Shown piece by piece: positions 26,476 through 35,613 of a stretch of 64,000 nucleotides of DNA. The translations under genes were made by a program, and so were the position numbers. The stretch is from an uncultured Flavobacteriales bacterium (GTDB lineage Bacteria; Bacteroidota; Bacteroidia; Flavobacteriales_G; Salibacteraceae): contig CAKZKD010000012.1 of NCBI GenBank assembly GCA_937121175.1, positions 166,415 to 230,414 of the forward strand. Reading direction: 5' to 3'. The first letter of the stretch is position 1; the number at the start of each line of letters is the position of its first letter. The notes under the pieces were generated by a model. It was not told where the DNA came from. It searched no databases and saw nothing but the letters and a program-made list of their open reading frames with translations.

Positions 26476-26880
26476 TTACTTATTAAGAATAGAAGCAATA
26501 TCCGGCTTAAAATACTGGTCACTTTTCATCACCTTACCATCCTCTCGATAAATGGGATTACCCTTTGCATCCAACTTGCTCATATTGCTGCGCTGAATCT
26601 CCTCATAAACTTCAGCAATTTTATATTGCATTCCGTGCGAAATAATAGTCCCACACAATATGTACAACATATCGCCAAGTGCATCGGCTACTTCAACCAA
26701 ATCACCATTTTGTGCTGCTTCCAAATATTCTTCATTTTCTTCTTGCATCAGTTTATGACGCAGTTCAATCAATTCAGGAGCAATTTCGGCAATTGGAGCT
26801 TTTTCAAACGGTACTTTGAAAGCTTCATGGAATTCACGAACAAAATAGATGGTTTTATCCAGACTTAAATTTTTACTCAT
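26476..26880 (-). CDS. MazG-like nucleoside triphosphate pyrophosphohydrolase
   Basis: A 134-residue all-alpha NTP pyrophosphohydrolase domain with the EExxE...EVxDxxxD pattern: EENEEYLEAAQNGDLVEVADALGDMLYIL. The C-terminal GNPIYREDGKVMKSDQYFKPD is typical of the Bacteroidota version. It should hydrolyse non-canonical or excess (d)NTPs. ATG 26880 (MSKNLSLDK) is chosen; the open frame extends 18 codons further upstream without family resemblance. Confidence 0.85.
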   Translation of the reverse strand: MSKNLSLDKTIYFVREFHEAFKVPFEKAPIAEIAPELIELRHKLMQEENEEYLEAAQNGDLVEVADALGDMLYILCGTIISHGMQYKIAEVYEEIQRSNMSKLDAKGNPIYREDGKVMKSDQYFKPDIASILNK

Positions 26881-27050
26881 TTTATAGATTTTTTTAACAG
26901 CAAAGACTTCCGAAATTAGTGAGGTTTGAATCAACTTCGAGTCCAGAATGCTTAACTTTAATTAACAGCGTATTTCTTCTGAAAACCGCGCTGCTACTAG
27001 AGTTTTGCAACATACAAAATGACGTGTTTATAAATACAACGATTTAAAAA

Positions 27051-28079
27051 ATGGAATTAGAAACTAATGCTACTCAATCCGATACCGGTTCTGCCGATAT
27101 TAGAGCGTTGAATGAAAAAATACAAAAGGAAAGTGCATTTGTAGAATTACTTAGTCTTGAAATAGGAAAAGTAATTGTAGGTCAACACCAGATGGTGGAG
27201 TCCTTGCTGATCGGAATGCTAAGTGACGGTCACATTTTGTTAGAAGGTGTTCCAGGATTGGCAAAAACCTTAGCCATTACCACATTATCGCAAGCCGTAA
27301 GCGCAGACTTTAATCGTATCCAATTTACCCCAGACTTATTACCTGCTGATGTAATTGGAACGATGATTTATAGCCAAAAGAAAGAAGAATTTAGCATTAA
27401 AAAGGGTCCTATATTTTCCAATTTCGTCCTAGCAGATGAAATAAACCGAGCACCAGCAAAGGTTCAATCTGCATTGCTCGAAGCCATGCAAGAAAAACAA
27501 GTAACTATTGGCGAAACCACGTTTGAACTACCAAAACCATTTTTGGTTATGGCTACTCAAAACCCTGTAGAACAGGAAGGTACTTATCCATTGCCGGAAG
27601 CACAGGTGGATCGTTTTATGCTTAAAGTGGTTTTGGATTACCCTAAAAAAGAAGAAGAAAAACTGATTATTAGAAGTAACATTTCGAGCAAAGGTTTCCC
27701 AAAAGTGAATCCTGTAATTAGCCCAGCAAATGTGGTTAAGGTTAAGGAGATTGTGAAAGAAGTCTATTTGGACGAGAAAATAGAGCAGTACATTGTAGAT
27801 ATTGTTTACGCTACAAGAACCCCCAAAGAATACGGTTTGGCGGATTTTGCGAATTTGATTGATTTTGGTGCTTCTCCAAGAGCTAGTATCAGTTTGGCCA
27901 AAGCAGCAAAAGCTTATGCATTTATTAAACGAAGAGGATATGTTATTCCAGAGGATGTGCGTGCCGTTTGTAAAGATGTATTGCGTCACAGAATTGGATT
28001 GAGTTACGAGGCTGAGGCTGAGAACGTAACCACCGTTGACATTATTACTGAGATTCTAAATCACGTAGAAATTCCATAA
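27051..28079 (+). CDS. MoxR family AAA+ ATPase
   Basis: A 342-residue MoxR ATPase, first gene of the Bat operon. Walker A GVPGLAKT is at residues 66-73, Walker B at VLADEINRAPAKVQSALLEAMQ, and sensor 1 at MATQNPVEQEGTYPLPEAQ. MoxR proteins work as chaperone-like ATPases with VWA-domain partners, which are encoded three and four genes downstream. It lies 9 bp before the DUF58 gene. Confidence 0.95.
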   Translation: MELETNATQSDTGSADIRALNEKIQKESAFVELLSLEIGKVIVGQHQMVESLLIGMLSDGHILLEGVPGLAKTLAITTLSQAVSADFNRIQFTPDLLPADVIGTMIYSQKKEEFSIKKGPIFSNFVLADEINRAPAKVQSALLEAMQEKQVTIGETTFELPKPFLVMATQNPVEQEGTYPLPEAQVDRFMLKVVLDYPKKEEEKLIIRSNISSKGFPKVNPVISPANVVKVKEIVKEVYLDEKIEQYIVDIVYATRTPKEYGLADFANLIDFGASPRASISLAKAAKAYAFIKRRGYVIPEDVRAVCKDVLRHRIGLSYEAEAENVTTVDIITEILNHVEIP

Positions 28080-28088
28080 ACCAAGTTC

Positions 28089-28967
28089 ATGGAAACTTCG
28101 GAGCTACTAAAAAAAGTACGCAAAATTGAAATCAAGACAAGGGGCTTGTCTAATCAGCTCTTTGCAGGTGAATACCATTCGGCATTCAAAGGCTCGGGTA
28201 TGACTTTCAATGAAGTGCGCGACTATCACCCTGGCGATGAAATCCGTAAAATTGATTGGAACGTAACAGCCAGATTCAATAGTCCGTTCGTTAAAGTTTT
28301 TGAAGAAGAACGAGAAATGACCGTTATGCTTTTGGTAGATACCAGTGCGTCTGAATTTTTTGGAACTCGAACGCAATTGAAAAAAGAATTGATAACCGAA
28401 ATCTGTGCGGTGCTTTCCTTTTCGGCCATTCAGAACAACGACAAAATTGGGGTTATCTTTTTTGGCAATGAAGTAGAGAAATTTATTCCACCTAAAAAAG
28501 GTAAATCTCACATCCTTAGGATTATACGAGAACTAATTTCCTTTGAACCACAAACCAATGGCACCAATGTTGGCGAAGCATTGCGCTACCTTACCAATGC
28601 CATAAAAAAGAAAAGTACGGCGTTTTTGCTATCTGATTTTATCGATGAAAAAGATTACGAAAGTGCCTTGAAAGTGGCCAACAAAAAACACGACCTGATT
28701 GGGTTGCGCATTTATGACAGACTTCAAGAAAATATGCCAAACCTTGGGTTAGTTCCGTTCTACGATGCGGAGTCAAAAGCTACCGTTTTGGTTGATACTT
28801 CAAGTAAATCGACTCGAATGGAATACAATAAAAGAGCAAGCGAACATAAAAAGACATTATTGAACCAATTCAACAAATCTGGAATTGATTACACCAGCAT
28901 TTCTACGGAAGACAATTACGTAAAACCATTAATGAACTTATTCAAAAAGCGAGAAAAGAAAAGATAA
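28089..28967 (+). CDS. DUF58 domain-containing protein
   Basis: A 292-residue cytoplasmic DUF58/VWA-like protein. FNEVRDYHPGDEIRKIDWNVTAR (about residues 40-62) is the family signature, followed by a VWA-like core that begins MLLVDTSASEFFG. It is the usual partner of MoxR in Bat operons. Its stop overlaps the next ATG by one base (TAATG). Confidence 0.93.
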   Translation: METSELLKKVRKIEIKTRGLSNQLFAGEYHSAFKGSGMTFNEVRDYHPGDEIRKIDWNVTARFNSPFVKVFEEEREMTVMLLVDTSASEFFGTRTQLKKELITEICAVLSFSAIQNNDKIGVIFFGNEVEKFIPPKKGKSHILRIIRELISFEPQTNGTNVGEALRYLTNAIKKKSTAFLLSDFIDEKDYESALKVANKKHDLIGLRIYDRLQENMPNLGLVPFYDAESKATVLVDTSSKSTRMEYNKRASEHKKTLLNQFNKSGIDYTSISTEDNYVKPLMNLFKKREKKR

Positions 28968-29902
28968 TGCGGTTCTTAGTTTCCATAGTTTTTGCGTTTC
29001 TGGCTACTTTTCAATTGAGTGCTCAACAATTTGGTATTACTGCTAAACCTGACACCAATATCATTTTTATTGGGCAACAAATAAACGTTGATGTTTCCGT
29101 TTCGGCCAAAGATGGAGACTTCGTTTCCTTACCTATTTTGATCGATTCGCTGGCTAGTGACGTCGAAATTGTAAAACAAACCGAATGGGATACCATTGCC
29201 AATGGAAATATTTACTCGCTCCATAAACGAGTAACCATTACGAGTTGGGATTCTGGTTATTACCCCATTCCTCCTATTCCAACCGTTATTAATAACGACA
29301 CTTTCGCCTCCGATGCATTTTTAATTGCAGTTGCCGACGTTCCGGTAGATAGCACGAACGCAATTGCTGACATCAAACCTTTACTTACTGACCCACTAAC
29401 GATGGAGGATTACATTAACGCGTATGGTAAGTATGTTCTATGGGTTTGGCTCGGAGCTTTAATCATAGGATTAATCATTGTGCTTATCATAAGATTGAGA
29501 AGGAAACCAGAAGTGAAGATTGAAGTAAAACCTGATATTCCTGCTCACATTATTGCGTTAGGCAAATTAAAAACTCTTGAAGACGAGGAGCTCTGGCAGA
29601 ATAATCAAATAAAACGTTATCACGTAGCACTGTCTGAAATTGTAAGAGAGTACGTTGAGAACCGATTCAAGGTAGCAGCTATGGAGCAAACCACTGAAGA
29701 AATATTGCATTTCTTGCGGTTATCTGAGTTAACCGATGTCCAAAAACAATCGTTACGAAGACTTTTGATGCTGACTGACTTAGTGAAGTTTGCGAAAGAG
29801 ACTCCACTTGCTTCCGAAAACCAGGAAATCCTGAAAATAGCTTATCAGTTAGTTGAAGAAACCAAGTTAATTGTTGTTGAACCTCCAAAGGAAGAATCAT
29901 AA
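28967..29902 (+). CDS. Bat-operon Ig-like/TM protein of unknown function
   Basis: A 311-residue protein with a signal peptide (ending near LSAQQ), a periplasmic BatD-like beta domain of about 130 residues, one transmembrane helix (VLWVWLGALIIGLIIVLII, about 157-175) and a cytoplasmic helical domain of about 130 residues (YHVALSEIVREYVENRF). Genes of this shape commonly sit between DUF58 and batA in Bacteroidota. Role inferred only from context. One-base overlaps on both sides. Confidence 0.8.
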   Translation: MRFLVSIVFAFLATFQLSAQQFGITAKPDTNIIFIGQQINVDVSVSAKDGDFVSLPILIDSLASDVEIVKQTEWDTIANGNIYSLHKRVTITSWDSGYYPIPPIPTVINNDTFASDAFLIAVADVPVDSTNAIADIKPLLTDPLTMEDYINAYGKYVLWVWLGALIIGLIIVLIIRLRRKPEVKIEVKPDIPAHIIALGKLKTLEDEELWQNNQIKRYHVALSEIVREYVENRFKVAAMEQTTEEILHFLRLSELTDVQKQSLRRLLMLTDLVKFAKETPLASENQEILKIAYQLVEETKLIVVEPPKEES

Positions 29903-30897
29903 TGCTTGAGGGAATTGAATTTGCGCATAAAGAATGGTTCTGGGCTTTGCTGCTCATTCCAGCTATGCTGGCATTCTATGTTTATCGATTCAATACCAAT
30001 CGAGCTAGAGTAAAACTACCTTCAATTTCATTTTTCAATGCCCAGAAAAAGTCCATTAAAACATATGCTTATCAAGGATTAATCGCACTCCGATTAATTG
30101 CTATTGCGGCAATCATCATGGCAATGGCCAGGCCGCAAAGCTCCTCCTCTTGGCAAGACATCAACACTGAAGGAATTGACATTGTATTGGCTTTGGATAT
30201 TTCAGGGAGTATGCTGGCCGAAGATTTGAAACCAAACCGATTGGAAGCATCTAAAAATGTAGCTGTTGACTTTATTTCAAAACGTCCAACAGATCGAATA
30301 GGATTGGTGGTTTATTCTGGTGAAAGTTTCACGCAATGCCCGTTAACAACCGACCATGATGTACTCAAGAATCTCTTTTTAGAAATAAAAAATGGCATGA
30401 TTGAAGATGGAACGGCAATAGGAATGGGCTTGGCTAACGCCGTAAATCGTTTAAAAACTTCGGAAGCGAAAAGTAAAGTAGTCATTTTGCTCACGGATGG
30501 GTTTAATACCACAGGGGCTATTCCTCCGCTTACTGCGGCTGACATTGCTAAAACCTTCGGAATTCGGGTTTACACCATTGGTGTCGGAACTAACGGAAAA
30601 GCTCCCTACCCTGTTCAAACTCCTTTTGGAGTTCAATACCAACAAATGGATGTAAAGATTGATGAAGCAACTCTACAGAAAATTGCCAAAACAACAGATG
30701 GTAGATATTTTAGAGCCACTGATAACGATAAACTCGCGGATATCTACACTGAAATTGACAAACTCGAAAAATCAAAGATTGAAGTAACGGAATACAAAAA
30801 CAAAACAGAAGAATTCTTTCCGTGGTTATTGTTAGGAGTTTGCCTTTTGGGACTGGAATTTTTATTGAAAAACACCTGGTTTAAAGCTATTGTGTAA
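29902..30897 (+). CDS. batA: Aerotolerance protein BatA (VWA domain)
   Basis: A 331-residue membrane protein: N-terminal transmembrane helices (about 12-28 and 58-75), a VWA domain with the metal-site motif DISGS (residues 99-103), the T and D of the MIDAS further on (GTAIGMGLANA, LLTDGFNTTG), and a C-terminal helix. Product of the bat (Bacteroides aerotolerance) locus. Confidence 0.93.
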   Translation: MLEGIEFAHKEWFWALLLIPAMLAFYVYRFNTNRARVKLPSISFFNAQKKSIKTYAYQGLIALRLIAIAAIIMAMARPQSSSSWQDINTEGIDIVLALDISGSMLAEDLKPNRLEASKNVAVDFISKRPTDRIGLVVYSGESFTQCPLTTDHDVLKNLFLEIKNGMIEDGTAIGMGLANAVNRLKTSEAKSKVVILLTDGFNTTGAIPPLTAADIAKTFGIRVYTIGVGTNGKAPYPVQTPFGVQYQQMDVKIDEATLQKIAKTTDGRYFRATDNDKLADIYTEIDKLEKSKIEVTEYKNKTEEFFPWLLLGVCLLGLEFLLKNTWFKAIV

Positions 30898-30899
30898 CG

Positions 30900-31943
30900 A
30901 TGTATAGACTCGAAAACCCTGAAATATTATATGCCCTTGCTGGAATTCCAGTTATATGGACAGTATTTTTCCTATACCGCAGTTGGCGATTGAAAAAACT
31001 GCGCGAATTTTCCGATTTATCGCTGATTGACAATAACATACCAATGAAGGCGACTTACAAACTATTTGTAAAAACCACCTTGTTTTCATTAGCTTATTTG
31101 TTTTTTGTAGTTGGATTAGCAAATCCGCAAATTGGGTCAAAGCTCGAAGAAGTAAAACGTGAAGGGATTGACATCATGATTGCGTTGGATTTGAGTAACA
31201 GTATGCTTGCGGAAGATTTAAAACCGAATCGTCTTGAAAAATCTAAACGAGCAATTTCCAAATTGGTTGACCGCTTGCATTCCGACAGAATCGGAATTGT
31301 AGTTTTTGGAGGAGAAGCTTATACGCAACTTCCACTTACCTCAGATTTGGCCGCTGCCAAACTTTTTTTAAGAACCGTAAGTACTGACATCATTCCCACC
31401 CAAGGAACAAATATTGGCGCAGCTATCAAACGCTGTATAAAATCGTTTGATGAAAAAAGCGCAGCCGGAAAAGCCATCATCATTATTACTGATGGAGAAA
31501 ATCATCAGGAAGACGCGGTTGAGGAAGCAAAAAATGCCGCTGATGCAGACATTCAGATATTTACAGTCGGAATGGCAACAACTGCAGGAGTTCCAATTCC
31601 GTTGTACCAAAACGGTAGAAAACTGGGTTACCGAAAAGATAAAGAGGGCAATAGTGTAGTAACGCGACTCAACGAGCAAATGCTTAAAGAATTAGCATCT
31701 GAAGGAAATGGATATTATATCCGTGCAACAAATTCGGATGCCGGTCTAAATCAAATTTTAGACGAATTGGAGCAATTGGACAAAGCAGAAATTGGCACCC
31801 AATTATTCACCGATTACGAAGACCGATTTCAATACTTTGTGGCGATTGGACTCTTCTTTTTGATTTTAGAGTTTTTTGTGACGGAAAGAAAAAACAAGCT
31901 TATTAGTAATCTTAAATTGTTCGAGCCAAAATCAAAGGTATGA
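30900..31943 (+). CDS. batB: Aerotolerance protein BatB (VWA domain)
   Basis: A 347-residue paralogue of BatA with the same plan: two N-terminal transmembrane helices, VWA with MIDAS motif DLSNS (residues 97-101), GTNIGAAI and IITDGENHQEDA, and a C-terminal helix. It starts 2 bp after batA and overlaps batC by 4 bp. The shared string MLAEDLKPNRLE in both proteins shows a tandem duplication origin. Confidence 0.93.
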   Translation: MYRLENPEILYALAGIPVIWTVFFLYRSWRLKKLREFSDLSLIDNNIPMKATYKLFVKTTLFSLAYLFFVVGLANPQIGSKLEEVKREGIDIMIALDLSNSMLAEDLKPNRLEKSKRAISKLVDRLHSDRIGIVVFGGEAYTQLPLTSDLAAAKLFLRTVSTDIIPTQGTNIGAAIKRCIKSFDEKSAAGKAIIIITDGENHQEDAVEEAKNAADADIQIFTVGMATTAGVPIPLYQNGRKLGYRKDKEGNSVVTRLNEQMLKELASEGNGYYIRATNSDAGLNQILDELEQLDKAEIGTQLFTDYEDRFQYFVAIGLFFLILEFFVTERKNKLISNLKLFEPKSKV

Positions 31944-32755
31944 GCAGTATTTCTAGTCATTTTATCATCTTGTGCGCAAGCATAGCCTTTATAGCGATGT
32001 CAACTGCAAGCATGGCGCAAACTGCAAAGTTCGACTTAGATGCAGGTAATTCAGCATTTAATCAGAAAGATTACGAAATCGCCATTAAAAAGTATAATGA
32101 AGCACTGGACAAAAAACCAAATTATACGGAAGCGGAATTCAATATTGCCAACGCTTATTACCGTCAAGAAAAAATGGAAGATGCTGTTCGTGAGTTTCGG
32201 CGCATTGCAAAAAATTCGGAAGTTGACAGCACCAGAGCAAAAGCCTATCATAATCTAGGAAACTCATACTTACAATCTCAAAAATTGAAGGAGGCCATAG
32301 AAGCTTATAAGAATTCGCTTAGAATTAACCCGAATGACCACGAGACACGTTACAATTTGGCAGTAGCAAAAAAGTTATTAGAACAAAACCCGCAGCAACA
32401 AGAGCAGAATCAAGACCAAGAAAATCAGGACAAAAACGAAGACCAAGAAAAGCAAGACCAAGAGCGAAAGGACCAAGATAAAAAGGAAGACGAAGAAAAT
32501 AAGGACGACCAACAAAAAGACGACGAGGAAAAGGAAAACGAAGACAAAAAAGACGGAGAGGATAATAAAGACGGTGACGAAAACGAGGACAAAGAAGAAC
32601 AACCACAAGATGGCGAACCCAAAGAGGGTGAAATGTCTAAAGAAGACGCTGAACGCTTACTTCAAATGCTTGAGGATGAAGAAAAAGAAACGCAAGAAGA
32701 TTTGAAGAAGAAAAAGGTGAAAGTCAAAAAAGTTAACATCGAAAAAGACTGGTAA
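31940..32755 (+). CDS. batC: Aerotolerance protein BatC (TPR, acidic tail)
   Basis: A 271-residue exported TPR protein: signal peptide (cleavage near SMAQT), about three TPR units (residues 35-150), then a low-complexity tail of about 85 residues made almost entirely of Asp, Glu, Lys, Gln and Asn, ending with a basic segment (KKKKVKVKKVN). The tail produces long spurious open frames on the opposite strand. TPRs probably hold the Bat complex together on the periplasmic face. Confidence 0.9.
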   Translation: MSSISSHFIILCASIAFIAMSTASMAQTAKFDLDAGNSAFNQKDYEIAIKKYNEALDKKPNYTEAEFNIANAYYRQEKMEDAVREFRRIAKNSEVDSTRAKAYHNLGNSYLQSQKLKEAIEAYKNSLRINPNDHETRYNLAVAKKLLEQNPQQQEQNQDQENQDKNEDQEKQDQERKDQDKKEDEENKDDQQKDDEEKENEDKKDGEDNKDGDENEDKEEQPQDGEPKEGEMSKEDAERLLQMLEDEEKETQEDLKKKKVKVKKVNIEKDW

Positions 32756-32762
32756 CTGCGTT

Positions 32763-34568
32763 TTGAAAAAAGTACTGCTCATATTGGTTCTATTATTCTC
32801 TGTCGGAAGCGTTTTGCTTGCTCAGAAGTTCTCGGCTACCGTAAATCGGAATCAAGTTGGCGTTGGCGACCATTTTAAAATCACATACACCTTAGATGCT
32901 CAAGGCAGTCGATTCTCCCCTCCTCGATTTAATGGTTTTAGAGTGCTTAGTGGACCAAACCAGTCGCAGAGCATGCAATACATCAACGGCCAAATGAGTG
33001 CCAGCATTGCAATAAGCTACGTTTTGCGCGCAGAAAAAATGGGCACATTCGAAATTGCCCCTGCAAACATTGTTGCAAATAACAAAAACATTGCTTCAAA
33101 TCCAGTTTCAATAACTGTTGTGAAGGCCGCCGCAAAGCAACCAAACTCAAGCGGAGGTGGACAGCAGAAAGCGCAGCAACCGGGTAATGAAGTAAAAGAC
33201 AATGTGTTCATTAAACTTATAGTCAACAAGCGAAACACCTTTGTAGGCGAACAAATTGTTGCTACATACAAAATCTATACTCGCTTGAGCATAGTGGATA
33301 ACGCTATAAATGAATTGCCTTCGTTTAATGGATTTTACAGCCAAGAAATTACCGAAGCTGGTCAAGGAAATTTAAAACCAGAAATCGTTAACGGAGTGCA
33401 ATTCAATACGGCAATTATTAAACAAGTCGTATTGTCTCCGCAACGAAATGGAAAACTAACACTTGACCCACTTTCCATGGATTTAGTACTCAGAATTCAG
33501 GACAATAGAAAAGCGCGTTCGGTATTTGACCAGTTTTTTGGTTCTTATCGCGACATTCAATACAAAGCAGTAAGCAACAAAGCCACCATAAATGTGGAAC
33601 GATTGCCTTTGAATGGAAAACCAACGAGTTTCGACGGTGCTGTCGGTAGTTTTAAAATCAGCTCTACCATCGACAAACAAGAGGTAAAAACTAATGAAGC
33701 CATCAATCTTAAAATCAAACTTAGTGGCAAAGGCAATGTAAAACTGCTGAAAGATCCCAAACTGGAATTTCCACCGGATTTTGAAGTTTATGACCCAAAG
33801 GAAAACACGAGTATCAAAACCACTACTGCTGGTGTTGAAGGCAACAAGTCATTTGAGTATTTAATTATCCCTAGACATCCAGGAGAATTTACCATCCCCT
33901 CCTATTCTTTCTTCTACTTCGACCCAATTCGAAAAAAATACGTAACCGAATCCACACCGGAATACAAGATAAACGTATTGCGAGGTGAAAATGACCCAGC
34001 CGAAATATCAGGAGGAGGAACACGTGCTGTCAGTAAAAAAGACATCGCACTTTTAGGTAGCGACATTCGTTACATAAAACCAAATGGCTTTAACCTAAAA
34101 GAAGCCAATAGTTTTTATTTAGGCTCTGTTCTTTTCTGGATTTTGATGATTGGCCCTGTGATGATTCTATCTTTATTATTACTAATTCGCAAGCGTATTT
34201 TAGAATCTCAGAAAGATGTAGTGGGCACACGACGCAGAAAAGCTAAAAAATTAGCTACCAAACATTTAAAAGCTGCCGAAGCACATTTAAACAACAACGA
34301 AAGCAGTAAATTTTACGAAGAAATTTTCCGGTCGGTTTATGGATTCTTGTCGAATAAGTTTAGCATTCCTGTGGCCGAATTAAACAAAGAGCGCATTCAA
34401 AAAGAACTATCTTCCATTGGCATTGACCCCCAAACCATTCAGGAACTAATAGAAATATTAAACTCGTGCGAAATGGCACGCTATGCGCCTGTTTCGGACT
34501 TAACCGAACAAAACGTTTACGATAAAGTGATTGAACTGATTGAAACCATAGAAGGAGGGACAAAATGA
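32763..34568 (+). CDS. batD: Aerotolerance protein BatD
   Basis: A 601-residue BatD protein. It starts with TTG 32763 (no ATG precedes the signal peptide). Signal peptide, three to four Ig-like beta domains (ITYTLDAQGSRFSPPRFNGF is typical of the family), a transmembrane helix at about 460-480 (FWILMIGPVMILSLLLLI) and a cytoplasmic helical C-terminus. It overlaps batE by 4 bp. Confidence 0.9.
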   Translation: MKKVLLILVLLFSVGSVLLAQKFSATVNRNQVGVGDHFKITYTLDAQGSRFSPPRFNGFRVLSGPNQSQSMQYINGQMSASIAISYVLRAEKMGTFEIAPANIVANNKNIASNPVSITVVKAAAKQPNSSGGGQQKAQQPGNEVKDNVFIKLIVNKRNTFVGEQIVATYKIYTRLSIVDNAINELPSFNGFYSQEITEAGQGNLKPEIVNGVQFNTAIIKQVVLSPQRNGKLTLDPLSMDLVLRIQDNRKARSVFDQFFGSYRDIQYKAVSNKATINVERLPLNGKPTSFDGAVGSFKISSTIDKQEVKTNEAINLKIKLSGKGNVKLLKDPKLEFPPDFEVYDPKENTSIKTTTAGVEGNKSFEYLIIPRHPGEFTIPSYSFFYFDPIRKKYVTESTPEYKINVLRGENDPAEISGGGTRAVSKKDIALLGSDIRYIKPNGFNLKEANSFYLGSVLFWILMIGPVMILSLLLLIRKRILESQKDVVGTRRRKAKKLATKHLKAAEAHLNNNESSKFYEEIFRSVYGFLSNKFSIPVAELNKERIQKELSSIGIDPQTIQELIEILNSCEMARYAPVSDLTEQNVYDKVIELIETIEGGTK

Positions 34569-35332
34569 AGCAGTTAACTATCCTTTTATTTAGTTTAATA
34601 AGCCTATCCATTAACGGATTTGGCAATGATCACGAGCACTACCAACAGTTAGCTCTTAGCGGAAACGAACAATACGAAGCGGGCAATTACGACAGCGCAC
34701 GTACATTGTATGCCCAAGTGGTGAACTCCAATTTCGCTTCAGTCAATTTGTACTACAATTTAGGCAATACCTATTTCAAATTGAACCAGTTGGCGCCGTC
34801 CATTTACTATTTAGAAAAAGCAAGTAAACTCGCTCCGTTTGACAAAGACATTGAGTTCAACTTAAACATGGCTAAAGACCAAATCACTGACCGAATCAAA
34901 GACGTACCCACCCCTATTCTACAGCAAGGTTGGTTTAAAGTCAGAAACCTATTGAGCATAGACGGTTGGGGCATTTTGGCTACAACAGCATTCGCATTAT
35001 TTATATTACTCATTGGTTATTACTTATTATCTGCTAACGTTTCGTTGAAAAAAATGGCGTTTTTCCTTTCACTTGGTTTTTTCTTGTTGACCGCTGCTAG
35101 TTTGATATTTGGCTTTAGCGCGAAAAACTACGTCACCTCTGAAAACCAAGCCGTTGTATTTGCCGGTTCACTTTCGGTAAAAGCAGAACCCAGAGCCAGT
35201 TCCTCAGACCTATTTATTGTGCACGAAGGTACCACTGTAAACGTCCTTGAAGAAGTAAACGACTGGGTACGCCTTAGCCTACCAGACGGTAATGAAGGTT
35301 GGGCTCCGCTGTCTGAGTTGAAGCAGTTTTAG
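34565..35332 (+). CDS. batE: Aerotolerance protein BatE (TPR plus SH3)
   Basis: A 255-residue membrane protein: signal peptide, two TPRs (NLYYNLGNTYFKLNQLAPSIYYLEKA), two transmembrane helices (about 140-158 and 166-182), then a bacterial SH3 domain (SVKAEPRASSSDLFIVHEGTTVNVLEEVNDWVRL region). It closes the Bat operon. No clear terminator follows. Confidence 0.88.
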   Translation: MKQLTILLFSLISLSINGFGNDHEHYQQLALSGNEQYEAGNYDSARTLYAQVVNSNFASVNLYYNLGNTYFKLNQLAPSIYYLEKASKLAPFDKDIEFNLNMAKDQITDRIKDVPTPILQQGWFKVRNLLSIDGWGILATTAFALFILLIGYYLLSANVSLKKMAFFLSLGFFLLTAASLIFGFSAKNYVTSENQAVVFAGSLSVKAEPRASSSDLFIVHEGTTVNVLEEVNDWVRLSLPDGNEGWAPLSELKQF

Positions 35333-35613
35333 TAAAGCACTTCTTGGAAGCATGTAGCCGTTTTTTCGGTTTGATTAACTTTGGGTAATTAATAATCAAT
35401 TAATCTTATCCAAATTAAATACCAGTATAAGCTACTTTTTTGACGACAAACACGAAAATAAACTTCTGGTTTTTTGCAATTGAAGGTCTATTGTTTTCGC
35501 AACACAATTCAGTGATGCAAAGGGGTACAGAAGAAAAATATAATAGAATATAAACGCATATTGGTTTAGCAACTAGTTGGCAACAATTAAATAATGACAT
35601 AAAATAGAATACC
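35333..35613. other. Intergenic region, left boundary of the cassette-like cluster
   Basis: 281 bp without a gene. The right end holds the junction TTTAGCAACTA-GTTGGCAAC (35566-35584), which resembles the ends of the palindromic elements further right (TTTAGC/TATAGC, a few bases, then GTTG). I take G35576 | T35577 as the left edge of the first cassette-like unit. The rest shows nothing I can name; a full palindromic arm left of the junction is not recognisable. Confidence 0.45.

Noticed and set aside
27528..27989. 153-residue minus-strand open frame inside moxR
   Set aside because: Phe/Ser/Cys-rich shadow of the conserved AAA+ core.
32325..32622. Long minus-strand open frames opposite the batC tail (Phe/Val/Leu- and Ser-rich peptides)
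   Set aside because: They mirror the GA-rich codons of the Asp/Glu/Lys/Gln tail of BatC; low-complexity shadow with no start context.
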